This document shows positions 46,401-55,029 of a stretch of DNA of 64,000 nucleotides, piece by piece. Origin of the DNA: Muribaculaceae bacterium (lineage in GTDB: Bacteria; Bacteroidota; Bacteroidia; Bacteroidales; Muribaculaceae); the NCBI GenBank assembly GCA_017555085.1, contig JAFZHD010000018.1:62001-126000 (forward strand), in the 5' to 3' direction. Under the pieces are notes generated by a model, which had not been told where the DNA came from, ran no database searches, and saw only the letters and a list, made by a program, of their open reading frames with translations. Made by a program: the position numbers and the translations under genes. How positions within the stretch are numbered: position 1 is the first letter of the stretch; the number at the start of each line of letters is the position of its first letter.

Positions 46401-46861
46401 TGCTCTTTGGGCCAATAACGACCAGTTGTCCAATTATATTCACGGGTAACAGTTTCGTTATTCATGTACATTTGCGCTGAAACTCCTTGCTTAGGCCATA
46501 TTTCAGTATCGTTAATAACTACTGCTGATACATTAATTTCGTCAAGGGTATTACTGTATGAAATAGAGCCGCGAGACAGGGCCTTGCCGTGCTTGCGGGC
46601 TGTGATGGCTTGTGGAATGCTGTCGCTGACAACAGTGTGTAGATACAAATCATTGTCGCCGATGGTTGCGTCAAGTTTTTCGACAGTCACGCGATTTTGC
46701 GAAGACTCTCCGCGCGACTGAAACTCGTCGTTTTCATTGGCTATATTGATAGCATAGCCGATTTTATCCATATATTTTGACGAACTTCCGGGTTCGAAGT
46801 CGTCAGCACACGAACTAACGGCTAATGCAGCTATGATTAATCCTATATTAAGTTTTTTCAT
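43445..46861 (-). CDS. Large type V pilus tip-like lipoprotein (Mfa-like N terminus)
   Basis: The product of about 1138 residues has a lipoprotein signal peptide with Cys18 followed by ADDFEPG, acidic as in surface-exported lipoproteins. Next come an S-R-G site at Arg50, a Mfa/fimbrillin-like domain (about 55-385; TGRYWPKEHDYVRFYAYAP), and a long module with NCYLV (about 519), WSWHIWV (about 663), YQYGRKDP (about 799) and DPCPVGFELPR (about 917). The last resembles Fib_succ_major-type segments. It closely resembles the 1117-residue gene at 49823. It has its own promoter at 46982-47014 and shares the terminator at 43391. A second ATG lies two codons upstream. Confidence 0.78.
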   Translation of the reverse strand: MKKLNIGLIIAALAVSSCADDFEPGSSSKYMDKIGYAINIANENDEFQSRGESSQNRVTVEKLDATIGDNDLYLHTVVSDSIPQAITARKHGKALSRGSISYSNTLDEINVSAVVINDTEIWPKQGVSAQMYMNNETVTREYNWTTGRYWPKEHDYVRFYAYAPINALDDASEDGYVGLPIIESQEPSFVYVVNDNIADQEDLLVGSAHYKGDYCASAQLDLCHALTAVEIHISKDIADFTLNRLTISGLKNKGTYTYCYSQGGDGDSVTQTHDAGVWEDVVATETDGAEYVLFENESGIILDGTAEKDINMSDSNMVLMMMPQTLSEDATITVVGHDEVMNRDVTLVAKIGGVDSNGNQKKWGKGEHVVYNLSFSSTNIQYTINVIANNKDNIPYYGIKDQTYTVQSYKTVTRSGLDPLIVPVPWTAVAIENGNEVAIPAGLILSGTSGSGVDLSVDNLNESFKFTLLPYLSSTNSKSHNNIVTGTSQLYARLGTKDVPYDLSTLNNYSTSATPYNTANCYLVFAPGYYTFPLVYGNAITNGATNSSSYNGYSGSYTQSLKTTDYKGNVDGDSINVPCQGLGTFLDHNDAGITGPWIVNTNSRGGKYAPATAEIVWQDEPYLVTEVKLNDNKDYIQFRVHEETVCDGNAVIAVKDSNGTIMWSWHIWVNDGLAYHNQSNAIGGYTEFQQLYVDENLRHYDIVNLTNRCVTSPNWRDCHYYETNPTNTYTGYDFKLSRVLLGHCDGETKNYQARDITIRFKQVEDANAEFKGVEKSCDITFSQKSGSVSTVNNIPYYQYGRKDPMLPTGEKNADKIYYTNDGQRKEVIEYVESQATIGQAIKNPQIFYADNNRSASNGLMDVNWCKNGTYMNLWNSNSWSVPAFAYHSEFNNENRYKFHAWFNELKAKGVTKTVYDPCPVGFELPRVDAFTGGTYHGMNLYPLWYYSGDKSNFVFGSSQTLTDDSHAIHIYGNIWINPDGNPYSVACENFNMISIYGSPMTSVGTRGNNDLPYGGETLAIEYMGHRKQGKVGQYGMYASALTAAPVCTQNMVSSSVTMESYAHYMLSRLCIMKSKDLWKGTNAYIPYSVRVFSGSDFDLAFGIIPAKSGANPYSATTTVDKGGIEWTEGNKSDQTVDF

Positions 46862-46981
46862 TATCATTATTTCTAACCGAAGAATTTAGCGCATCTAATT
46901 TGACAGAAGTTCAATATGCCTTTCCAGGTGTCACTCTGCACAATTATTCTCCAATCTTTTCAATAAGTCTATTTTATCATG

Positions 46982-47014
46982 CAAAAATACAATAAATAAA
47001 TGATTTTCGGCAAA
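46982..47014 (-). promoter_or_regulatory. Promoter of the 1138-residue tip gene
   Basis: On the minus strand TTTG (47014-47011), 21 bases, then TATTTTTG (46989-46982) is an exact Bacteroidota promoter match. The leader would be about 115 bases. This makes the gene a separate unit from the 881-residue gene upstream. Confidence 0.75.
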
Positions 47015-47132
47015 AAATTAATCATGTTATTTAGCATAAACTCCATTTTATAGCAAAATATAGTTTCACAACTCAAAATCGCCATAAATAAAGACTTTTC
47101 ACATAGCAACTCCTACCCCATAAGCAATAAAA

Positions 47133-47154
47133 AAGGCCGCCTTTCGGCGACCTT
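47133..47154 (-). terminator. Terminator of the 881-residue tip gene
   Basis: On the minus strand AAGGTCGCC-GAAA-GGCGGCCTT forms a 9-bp stem (one G-T pair) with a GNRA loop and runs into TTTTT. It begins 8 bases past the stop codon. Confidence 0.82.
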
Positions 47155-47161
47155 ATATCGA

Positions 47162-49807
47162 TTAATTATACGGGTCTTGAATACAACGGACAGTATACCC
47201 CAGTACATGTCCACGATTAACATGCTTGTGTGAATCCATCCTGCCTCTCATTTTTCTAGCATAGCGGCCACTGCCAGATCGCACAGTACCAGTTTTGCCT
47301 TCATTTAGCCATGCAACACCTGTGCCGGAACCATGAAGCCCCATATAGCCGTCAAGAGTCCATAAACATCCTGCTAATCCATTGTTTTCTTTATCAGCAC
47401 CAGCCGCTCCAAATGGTTCATATTCGCCTTTTTGATTGATTTCGCGCTGCATTGAAAAAGATGCATCTAGTTTATAATACTTACCATCACTTGTTACTTT
47501 TCTTAAAGATGTTATTGTTGCCATATGTCTATTGGGATCTCCCCATCCGCCATTCTCATTATAGGCATCATAATAAATAGTTAAAACGCTTCCCAATGTA
47601 GCAGAATCATATGTACTAGAACCATAAATAGTTGAACTTTGGACTTCAGCTGAACGTTTAATGAAATCGAAAGCATCATAAACAGGCAGACACCAACCTG
47701 CAGGACATGGGTCAAATAATGTTTTTTGACCGGTTTTAGTCGAGGTTGGACTAAACCATTTATTAGAGCCGCCATTGCTTGCCCATGTGCCAGTTGTATA
47801 TTCAGTTGCAGTATAGAATGAGTTTGGTTTTTTTACACCGTCAGCAATAGCCTTTGGCCCTGCCACATTTGTCCATTTTGAGCCTCTTTTAGACCCAGCA
47901 ATGGTATACGTATCACGAATCGTGAAAGGATCCTTGCGACCATATTGATAATATAATCCAAATGCATCCAATGGCTCTATCAGGTCAAGGTTACCAGGCG
48001 CTTTCGAACCCAAATGGCGGTCCATTATCCATTTGTTGGCATAAATTCCCGAACCTTCCCACACTTCATCAGAAGAAGTGTTGCCTCCCCAATACTCATC
48101 TCTTGCATGAAAATAATGTTGCACATTTCCATAAGGGCGATAGTCACTAGTTGTCGCCGCGAAATAATATCCCTGCAAGTCAATAGGCACATTTGTCGTT
48201 AAAGAATTTGCAGAACTTTGAGTATACAAACGGTTTACATTTACATTATTGTATTTTGATTCTGCTTGTGTAGGTGTCGGAGCGGTATCAGGATTATAGT
48301 CGGTTATCCACAAGTGCCAACTCCAAAGACAGTTATATTGGTCGCCATTTGTCGTATTATGAGTGTCGGTTGTCAACCCAACCAAGATGTTGCCATACAT
48401 GGTTCTTAATTGTTCTTGTGTTGTTGTAGTTGGTGACAAGTTTTTATATGAATCGTCAAATTTGAAATAAGCAGGGTTATTACCTTTTCCACTGTAATAA
48501 TCTGTTTTTGTTGTACCCTCTTTATTGGTAAAATAGATTGAGCGTGCAGGAATATCTTGCCAAATGACATACATTCGCCATTCGGTGTCTTTTGTGATTT
48601 TATTTGCTCCCCAATACTCATTCACGCGGTCAATAGGCAATTCAAATACTGTACCGTTTGAATTTGCTGTTTTAGTGAATTTGGGGTGAATCATATAGCA
48701 GTTTGTGCCTGTTGGCAATACAACATTTTGCACCTCTACCCCATTATTTGCCGAAGGAACCACTTGGTTGCTAGCATTATAAGTTACGCCGGTTTTGTTA
48801 ATATCGATTGTGATATTATACTTGTGGTCAGCCAAAATATGATAGTTTCCTTCATAATGGTTATTGTTTATTTTCGTTCCGGGATAAAGTTTGTATGCTA
48901 TATCAACATAATCTTGCTGACGCACACCATCTACCTCGATATAAGTTGCATTTGCCGGAGCATCAGGACGAGTTTTGCCCCCGGTGGGGATTTCATTATG
49001 AGGTATATAATATTCGCGGGTTTTTGATTGTCCTGGTGCTAATTCAAATTTTTCGATGTTATAACTTGTAACGCCCAAGCCACTTGGTTCAACAAATAAG
49101 CCGCATTTTGAAAGCGCATTTTGTGCGTAAACTACCTTGTCACGAACATTTTTAATCTGAAGGTTAACAATATGTAATTCTTCTTTACTTGTGCCGTTTG
49201 ATGTTGTGTTATTGCGTACAGTTATTTTCATTCTTGCCATATTGGGATTTAAATGAACGACAACCGACCTTTCATTAGGTGTAAAATCTTTATAACCACT
49301 CCAAGTGAAGTTTTTTGCTGCACCGGCATATGCAGGTCCATCAGGGTCCATATTTCCTTCAGTGTTCCCCGGAATGCTATAGTGTGAACTAACTCCGAAT
49401 GATGCTTTGTTTAAATCGGCAATTGTTGATACACCAACGATTTTGGCATCGGTGAAACTTGCTTTAGTCAAATCGCCATTACCTATAACTATTGCTCTGT
49501 ATGTAGACACTTTAGACGATGCTTCTAAACTGATACTTAAAGGGAGTGTTTCAACCTCTTCCAAATGCACCAATTTGGCATCAGCCGAGGTCCCATCATA
49601 TATCAAAACACAGTATTTAGTGATATTTATCTCGTCAGCATCATTAAACACCGCACGACTTTCTGCACCCGAATACTCAGATGTTGCATCTAAAGTAATA
49701 CGAATGTTATTGTCTGAGACGAAATCGTCTTCAATACAAGCGCAGCATATCAATGTTAGAAGAACAATTAAATACTGCTTAAAATATTTGATATAATTAC
49801 TATTCAT
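47162..49807 (-). CDS. Tip-like fimbrial lipoprotein, shorter variant
   Basis: The 881-residue protein has a lipoprotein signal ending ICCAC (Cys24) followed by IEDDF, an S-R-A site at Arg51, and an N-terminal region (about 55-340) that differs from the two larger neighbours. That region (HLNPNMARMKITVRN, KFELAPGQSKTREYYIPHNE) resembles DUF4906-type tip proteins, with low confidence. The C-terminal module is shared with them: NCYMI (about 369), WSWHLWI (about 496), YQYGRKDP (about 622) and FDPCPAGWCLP (about 700). It follows the 1117-residue gene by 15 bases and ends in a strong terminator, so those two are cotranscribed. Confidence 0.75.
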   Translation of the reverse strand: MNSNYIKYFKQYLIVLLTLICCACIEDDFVSDNNIRITLDATSEYSGAESRAVFNDADEINITKYCVLIYDGTSADAKLVHLEEVETLPLSISLEASSKVSTYRAIVIGNGDLTKASFTDAKIVGVSTIADLNKASFGVSSHYSIPGNTEGNMDPDGPAYAGAAKNFTWSGYKDFTPNERSVVVHLNPNMARMKITVRNNTTSNGTSKEELHIVNLQIKNVRDKVVYAQNALSKCGLFVEPSGLGVTSYNIEKFELAPGQSKTREYYIPHNEIPTGGKTRPDAPANATYIEVDGVRQQDYVDIAYKLYPGTKINNNHYEGNYHILADHKYNITIDINKTGVTYNASNQVVPSANNGVEVQNVVLPTGTNCYMIHPKFTKTANSNGTVFELPIDRVNEYWGANKITKDTEWRMYVIWQDIPARSIYFTNKEGTTKTDYYSGKGNNPAYFKFDDSYKNLSPTTTTQEQLRTMYGNILVGLTTDTHNTTNGDQYNCLWSWHLWITDYNPDTAPTPTQAESKYNNVNVNRLYTQSSANSLTTNVPIDLQGYYFAATTSDYRPYGNVQHYFHARDEYWGGNTSSDEVWEGSGIYANKWIMDRHLGSKAPGNLDLIEPLDAFGLYYQYGRKDPFTIRDTYTIAGSKRGSKWTNVAGPKAIADGVKKPNSFYTATEYTTGTWASNGGSNKWFSPTSTKTGQKTLFDPCPAGWCLPVYDAFDFIKRSAEVQSSTIYGSSTYDSATLGSVLTIYYDAYNENGGWGDPNRHMATITSLRKVTSDGKYYKLDASFSMQREINQKGEYEPFGAAGADKENNGLAGCLWTLDGYMGLHGSGTGVAWLNEGKTGTVRSGSGRYARKMRGRMDSHKHVNRGHVLGYTVRCIQDPYN

Positions 49808-49822
49808 TTTCTGATTCGATTA

Positions 49823-52800
49823 TTAGTCAAAACTACCCGAGAAGTTGGTCTCATTGCCATCACTCCAATAAATATTACTATTGTTGCTATCAACGACAAA
49901 TGTTGAAGGATTACAGCCTGACTTGGCTGGTATCACGGGGAATGCGAGGTCAAAACTTGATGTAGAAATAGAGCGCATTGAGTAATTAGGCCCACCAATC
50001 ACACATAAACGACTACCTTGGAATTTATAATAACCATTTAATGCACCATCGTTAATCCATCTTACACACAACGGTGTTGCCGTTAACGCATTAGCAAAGT
50101 TGTTATAACTTGCTACCACTCCTGTTCTACTACGATGACCAAGTGCATGAATATAAATTCTATCTGTGGCATTTGAAATGCCGGCAGCACTTCGGGGTTG
50201 ACGGCTCGGCATTGTTTTAGTGAAAAATTTAAGTCCTTGTAATGTTCGGGAATTAGCCAAAACCGATATGTCTGGCCAAATTTGGTCAATATTTATTTCA
50301 TCAACAAAAGAATATCCGGCTGCAACTGACACGTCTTCTATAATAAACGGGCTAACATTTTGGCCTTCAAACGAGAAACCGGTGAATACATCAAATCGAG
50401 GCATTTCATATCCAACAGGACATGGGTCATAAACCGTCTTTACAACCTGACGATTCAAAGCCTTTTTAAGTGCGTTATAGAAATCAACTGCATTACTGAT
50501 ATCCTTGTGAGAAAACACGGGCATATCATTAAATTGTCCGTCCCATAGGTTTATAAAGAAGTCAGGAATAGTCTCATCGTTATACTTTTCGCGAGTAGTC
50601 CATGTTTCATACATAAGTCCGCCGATATTTCTCTCATCATTTGAATCTCCGCCAAAGAAATAATCCGGATTAAGCACACCCGTATGAAGCGAAATTGACG
50701 GAAAATCAATTGTATCGCCATTATCTACGCCGTGATCACCATCTATCATATAAAACACATCTTGATAACCGCCATTTTTAGTCAAAGGCTTTTTCGTTCT
50801 GTTATTAAGGTAAACAGGCTTATCCTCATTGTTGCCCAAACCCGGAATCATAGGGTCTTTGCGGCCAAACTGATAGTAGGTCGCATTGTCGGTCATTGGA
50901 ATGGTTGCAGCATCTACCCCGACTTTCAAAATATCCTTTCTTATAATTATACCGGCATCCTGAGCAACCTCTTGCCCATTTTCTATAATCTTGAAATTGA
51001 TATCATAAGTTGTCCTTGTGTAATTTTTGGTATCAGCATCACAAGCACCGATATTTGAGGGCATTACATTGAAACTATATTCAACTCGAGATCCCCATTC
51101 CGACGGTGTTTGTGCACTTTCTTTATAACCCGATGTTACAAATCGATTAGTTACTGACACATCTTTACCTTCAGAAAAATCGACTAATCCATGACCATTG
51201 CATAAGTCAATCTCATCTGTTACCCATATATGCCAACTCCAACACACATTTGTACTATCATTTACACTAATAACGGCATTACCCTCATTGATTGTTTCTT
51301 TTGGCACTCTGAACACTACATAATCTTGCGTTTCATTTAGATGTGTATCTGTGATAAGACAAGGTTCATCTTGCCAAACTATATTTGCTTTATGAGGTAA
51401 ATAATCTCCGCCACGACTATTTGCGCTTGTTACCCATGGCTTATCAATTTCACCCCTATCACAAAACTGGATTATAGTTTGAATGGGAACGGTTAATTTA
51501 AGTTCGTCTTCGGTTGTGACATCATATCTTCTTACATTATCAGTACCTTTGCGGAAAGGTCCAGAGCCATTGATATCACCCATATATGCCGAACGATTGT
51601 CTGCTCCGTTGGTAATGGCGTTACCATATACCAAGGGAAGTGTGTACCAACCAGGTGCAGTAACCATATAGCAGTTTGCGGTATTTTGGGGATGTGAACC
51701 GTTAAACACAGCATTTGTAGACAAGTCCCATGGGGCATCTTTGGTGCCGCGAGGAGTTCTATTCATCAAATTATTGTGAGAATATGAACTTGTAAGATTG
51801 GGAAGAACACTATATTTTGCCACAGCACCATCTGTGCCGTTGAGTGTAATATGGTCAATCCATGCAGGTAGCGATGAATCATCAATGGCCCAATCAAGTG
51901 GCACTCTTTCTTCGCCAGCACCCGATATAGTGCGTTTGAAACAATTTACGGTAAAATTCACATCGCTCTCACCATGATAGGGTGACACATAACGGCCCTC
52001 GCTATCAAGTGTTCTTGACGGAACTACCTCGATGACATACTCGATGCGAGTGGGGTTGAATGAGAGGCGGTAAACGACATGGCTACCTTTGGCCCATTCT
52101 TTGGCATTGCCGTTGCTATCGGTGCCGCCTATATATGCTGTAAGCGGGTCGATCACATTACCGTTGGCATCGCGGCCTTCGACAGTGATTTGGGCATCAT
52201 CGGGCAACACCTGCGGAATCATCATCAACAACAAATTTTGCTCCTCGCCACTGTAACTCATATTCGCGCCAGTGCCGTTCAAGAGCAAGCCTTCATTGTT
52301 GTCATAAAGCACATAAGTGGTTTTGTCTTTTTGATAGTCTGACCAATAACCTGCATCACGCGAGTTGGTGTCGTCATCTTCATCGCGCATAAATTGGTAG
52401 GTATATAGTCCGTCACATTTCACATTCGACACCGTTAGTCGGGTGAGCGTGAAATCAGAAACCTCTTCGCTTATTTGAATTTCGACAGCGGTCAATGCAT
52501 GACTCATGTTGATTTGAGCAGGCTTACAATAATTGCCCACATATTGCGCTGTCGACACGAGCAAATCTTGCTGCTTTTCGACATCTTCATCTACCTTAAA
52601 GTAAAATTCGATTTTGCTATTGCCGATTGCGGGCAAACCTGATTGAGAATCAACAGTTTCATCGTTCAACGCATCAACGGGCGCATAGGCATAGAAACGA
52701 ATAGAGTCATGTTCCTGAGGCCAATAGCGGCCGGTAAACCAGTTATACTCTTCACTCACGCGCTCATTGTTCATATACATTTGGGCATCGCCGGTTGCGG

Positions 52801-53176
52801 GCCAACCTTTCACATTGTCAGAGCCATTGATAACAACAGCTGAAACGGCCAACTCGTCAACCTCGGTGGTTATCGAGCCGCGCGAAAGTGCTTTGCCGTG
52901 TTTGCGTGCGGTAATTGCTTTGGGAATGCTGTCGGTGACAACGGTGTGGAGATATAATTCTTTGTCGCCGATGGTGGCATCAAGTTTTTCGACGGTCACA
53001 TGGCTGCCCGACTCCCCTCTCGACTTGAATTCGCCACTGTCATCAATTATATTGACACTATAACCAATCTTGTCCATGTACTGACTTGATGCACCTGGCT
53101 CGAAGTCATCGACACACGAACTTAAAGTGAATATGATTATGAATAATATATAAAATACTCTTTTCACGGTAATCAT
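49823..53176 (-). CDS. Large type V pilus tip-like lipoprotein, paralogue
   Basis: The 1117-residue product is a close paralogue of the gene at 43445. It has lipid Cys21 followed by VDDFEPG, S-R-G at Arg53, a nearly identical stretch after it (VEKLDATIGDKELYLHTVV, ITARKHGKALSRGSI), and the Mfa-like YWPQEHDSIRFYAYAP. The shared module follows: NCYMV (about 503), WSWHIWV (about 647), YQFGRKDP (about 771) and DPCPVGYEMPR (about 918). The central and C-terminal stretches diverge more than the start, as expected for adhesins under selection. Its promoter is not clear; a repeat region lies directly upstream. Confidence 0.78.
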   Translation of the reverse strand: MITVKRVFYILFIIIFTLSSCVDDFEPGASSQYMDKIGYSVNIIDDSGEFKSRGESGSHVTVEKLDATIGDKELYLHTVVTDSIPKAITARKHGKALSRGSITTEVDELAVSAVVINGSDNVKGWPATGDAQMYMNNERVSEEYNWFTGRYWPQEHDSIRFYAYAPVDALNDETVDSQSGLPAIGNSKIEFYFKVDEDVEKQQDLLVSTAQYVGNYCKPAQINMSHALTAVEIQISEEVSDFTLTRLTVSNVKCDGLYTYQFMRDEDDDTNSRDAGYWSDYQKDKTTYVLYDNNEGLLLNGTGANMSYSGEEQNLLLMMIPQVLPDDAQITVEGRDANGNVIDPLTAYIGGTDSNGNAKEWAKGSHVVYRLSFNPTRIEYVIEVVPSRTLDSEGRYVSPYHGESDVNFTVNCFKRTISGAGEERVPLDWAIDDSSLPAWIDHITLNGTDGAVAKYSVLPNLTSSYSHNNLMNRTPRGTKDAPWDLSTNAVFNGSHPQNTANCYMVTAPGWYTLPLVYGNAITNGADNRSAYMGDINGSGPFRKGTDNVRRYDVTTEDELKLTVPIQTIIQFCDRGEIDKPWVTSANSRGGDYLPHKANIVWQDEPCLITDTHLNETQDYVVFRVPKETINEGNAVISVNDSTNVCWSWHIWVTDEIDLCNGHGLVDFSEGKDVSVTNRFVTSGYKESAQTPSEWGSRVEYSFNVMPSNIGACDADTKNYTRTTYDINFKIIENGQEVAQDAGIIIRKDILKVGVDAATIPMTDNATYYQFGRKDPMIPGLGNNEDKPVYLNNRTKKPLTKNGGYQDVFYMIDGDHGVDNGDTIDFPSISLHTGVLNPDYFFGGDSNDERNIGGLMYETWTTREKYNDETIPDFFINLWDGQFNDMPVFSHKDISNAVDFYNALKKALNRQVVKTVYDPCPVGYEMPRFDVFTGFSFEGQNVSPFIIEDVSVAAGYSFVDEINIDQIWPDISVLANSRTLQGLKFFTKTMPSRQPRSAAGISNATDRIYIHALGHRSRTGVVASYNNFANALTATPLCVRWINDGALNGYYKFQGSRLCVIGGPNYSMRSISTSSFDLAFPVIPAKSGCNPSTFVVDSNNSNIYWSDGNETNFSGSFD

Positions 53177-53300
53177 TTTTCGGTATATTTAATTACACGG
53201 ATTAAGTGCGGGTGTTTTTTTTGACAAAAGAACATGTGGTTAGATTTAACCATCTCCGGCTATCGCAGAGGCCTATTTAGGCATAAGCGCCTAAGTTGCA

Positions 53301-53510
53301 AGCATTTCCAAGTGTCCCTCTGCCACGCAGTGGATAGGGGGAACCTTTAGTTCACGAGTGAGCGAGCAGTGCTTGTCGGCTTGCTGGTGCACGATGGCGA
53401 GACTCACCGTACCAGAACGAGTTTGCGAGTTCGGAGGGGGTTGGGTCAAACATTGTTATTTCTCACCCCCTCGGTTCTACGAACCACTCCCCCTATCATA
53501 GCAGGGGGAG
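53301..53510. repeat. Long copy A of the interspersed structured repeat
   Basis: This stretch of about 210 bases matches 54206-54414 in direct orientation, with roughly 15-20 differences. It contains foldable parts: GAGGGGGT/ACCCCCTC, GGTTC/GAACC, and a terminal CTCCCCCT/AGGGGGAG stem. It lies between the DUF559 gene and the 1117-residue tip gene. Confidence 0.8.
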
Positions 53511-53574
53511 AATTGCTGACGCACTAATCGTTGCAGAGTCCTGTTTTAGACTTAAGCACCTGAGTTACAAAGCA

Positions 53575-53790
53575 TTTTTAAGTGTCCCTCTGCGCGTATG
53601 CGATAGGGGGACGAGAATTGGCTTCTTGGCAATTCGGAGGGGGTAATTATTTTTTTTATCTCAACCCCTCCGGGGCTTCGCCCCACCTCCCCTATTTTTT
53701 GCTGCGCAAAAAGCAGAGGAGGACTTTTTGTCTCTAACTAGTTAGCGATGTACACTCGTGAGCACTTCGTGGCTCCCCTATCAGAGCAGG
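53575..53790. repeat. Repeat-derived segments next to the DUF559 gene
   Basis: It opens like copy A (AAGTGTCCCTCTG) but switches to the second repeat type: CCCCTCCGGGGCTTCGCCCC and CCTCCCCTATTTTTTGC with AAAAAGCAGAGGAGG, which fold on themselves. A degenerate CCCCTATCAGAGCAGGGG hairpin follows at about 53776. No coding frame is convincing here. Confidence 0.7.
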
Positions 53791-53811
53791 GGGAGACTTG
53801 CTGACGCTAAA

Positions 53812-54183
53812 TCACAAACCGAGTTGTGAGTTTGTTAACTCGCTCCTAATTTTAGCCAATACAATATCAGGCATTTCTCTCAACATGCGATTTTCAAACC
53901 TTATAACTTTAATTCCAGTTTCTTCTAAATACTCGGTTTTTATATCGTCACTGATTATACCATCTATTGTATAGTGAGGCTGACCGTCTAATTCAATTGC
54001 CAATTTTGCTTCGGGACAATAAAAATCCAGAATAAAATCGCCAACAGAAAACTGACGACGCCATTTCCAACCGTCAAGTCGTCGGCCTTTTAACGCATTC
54101 CACAACACTGCTTCTGCGGCAGTGCCATTTGAGCGTAAGTGTTGCCGAATTTTTTTCAAATCTTTTTTATTGCTGTTTTGCAT
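53812..54183 (-). CDS. DUF559 nuclease-like protein
   Basis: This product of about 123 residues is a DUF559 protein, related to Vsr-type and restriction-endonuclease folds. The core includes GTAAEAVLWNALKGRRL, WKWRRQFSVGDFILDFYCPEAKLAIELDGQPH, and a C-terminal VIRFENRML. The D...ExDG/QxH arrangement suggests a metal site. I chose ATG 54183 (MQNSNKKDL); an ATG 11 codons earlier lies at the edge of a repeat copy. It is flanked by two direct copies of a ~210-base repeat and by smaller repeats, and has no operon partner. Its biological role is unknown. Confidence 0.8.
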   Translation of the reverse strand: MQNSNKKDLKKIRQHLRSNGTAAEAVLWNALKGRRLDGWKWRRQFSVGDFILDFYCPEAKLAIELDGQPHYTIDGIISDDIKTEYLEETGIKVIRFENRMLREMPDIVLAKIRSELTNSQLGL

Positions 54184-54205
54184 AACTCTATATGATAAGT
54201 TACTT

Positions 54206-54414
54206 AGCATTTCCAAGTGTCCCTCTGTGCGTATGCGATAGGGGGAACCTTTAGTTCACGAGTGAGCGAGCAGTGCTTGTCGGCTTGCCGGTGCACGATG
54301 GCGAGACTCACCGTACCAGAACGAGTTTGCGAGTTCGGAGGGGGTTGGGTCTAATATTGTTATATCTGACCCCCTCGGTTCTTCGAACCACTCCCCCTAT
54401 CATATCAGGGGGAG
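54206..54414. repeat. Long copy D of the interspersed structured repeat
   Basis: Near-identical direct copy of 53301-53510, beginning AGCATTTCCAAGTGTCCCTCTG and ending with the CTCCCCCTATCATATCAGGGGGAG hairpin. With copy A it brackets about 700 bases holding DUF559. Confidence 0.8.
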
Positions 54415-54419
54415 ATTTT

Positions 54420-54780
54420 ATGTCTCACTTTTATTAGACTGGAGGACTTGGGTTAGATTCAACCCCTCCGGGGCTTTGCCCCACCTCCCCTATTTTTTGC
54501 CTTGCAAAAAGCAGAGGAGGACTTGCTCTTGCTGACGCCATCAACACCAGTAACTTTTGCCAATGGCAAACCAAGTGTCCCTCTGTTTTGCTTGCAAAAT
54601 AGGGGGACGAGAACGAGTTTGCGAGTTCGGAGGGGGTTGCCAATTTTTGTTATATCTGACCCCCTCGGTTCTCCGAACCACTCCCCCTATCATAGCAGGG
54701 GGAGACTTGGTGCCTCAATCTTGTTTATTTCGTGGTTCCCCTATCATATCAGGGGAGAATTGCTGACGCGGAGTCCTTTA
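54420..54780. repeat. Further copies of both repeat types
   Basis: 54440-54530 holds the CCCCTCCGGGGCTTTGCCCC/GCAGAGGAGG type. 54560-54710 holds a shortened copy of the A/D type (AAGTGTCCCTCTG ... CTCCCCCTATCATAGCAGGGGGAG). A partial hairpin is near 54740. From 54780 to 54970 I see no gene or known RNA. Confidence 0.72.
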
Positions 54781-54975
54781 TTGTATCTAAATCTTATGCA
54801 AGTTCTATAAACTGCAAGAAATGTTCTTGTGTTTGAAAGTGGTGGTGCACTTAATCCAATGATGTCAAATATCTCGTTAAATAGCTATCTGATTGGGAAC
54901 AATCACGGGGATTGTGTCTTGCGCCCTGCCGAGGCAGTTTGTCGACCGTTCAACCCAGCCAGACTAAAAAAAGGG

Positions 54976-55011
54976 AAAAACAGTTAGTGCCTTTCGACAC
55001 TAACTGTTTTT
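54976..55011 (-). terminator. Terminator of the 386-residue fimbrillin gene
   Basis: AAAAACAGTTAGTG (54976-54989) pairs with CACTAACTGTTTTT (54998-55011) and is flanked by A/T runs, so it can act on both strands. It lies 19 bases past the fimbrillin stop. Confidence 0.85.
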
Positions 55012-55029
55012 TATTTTGTCGAATAACTA

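Noticed and set aside
54502..54810. Short open frames inside the repeat cluster
   Set aside because: They follow the repeat sequence and shift with it; no family similarity or start context.
54900..54965. tRNA-like or rRNA fragment
   Set aside because: A small hairpin is present, but there is no acceptor stem or T-loop sequence.
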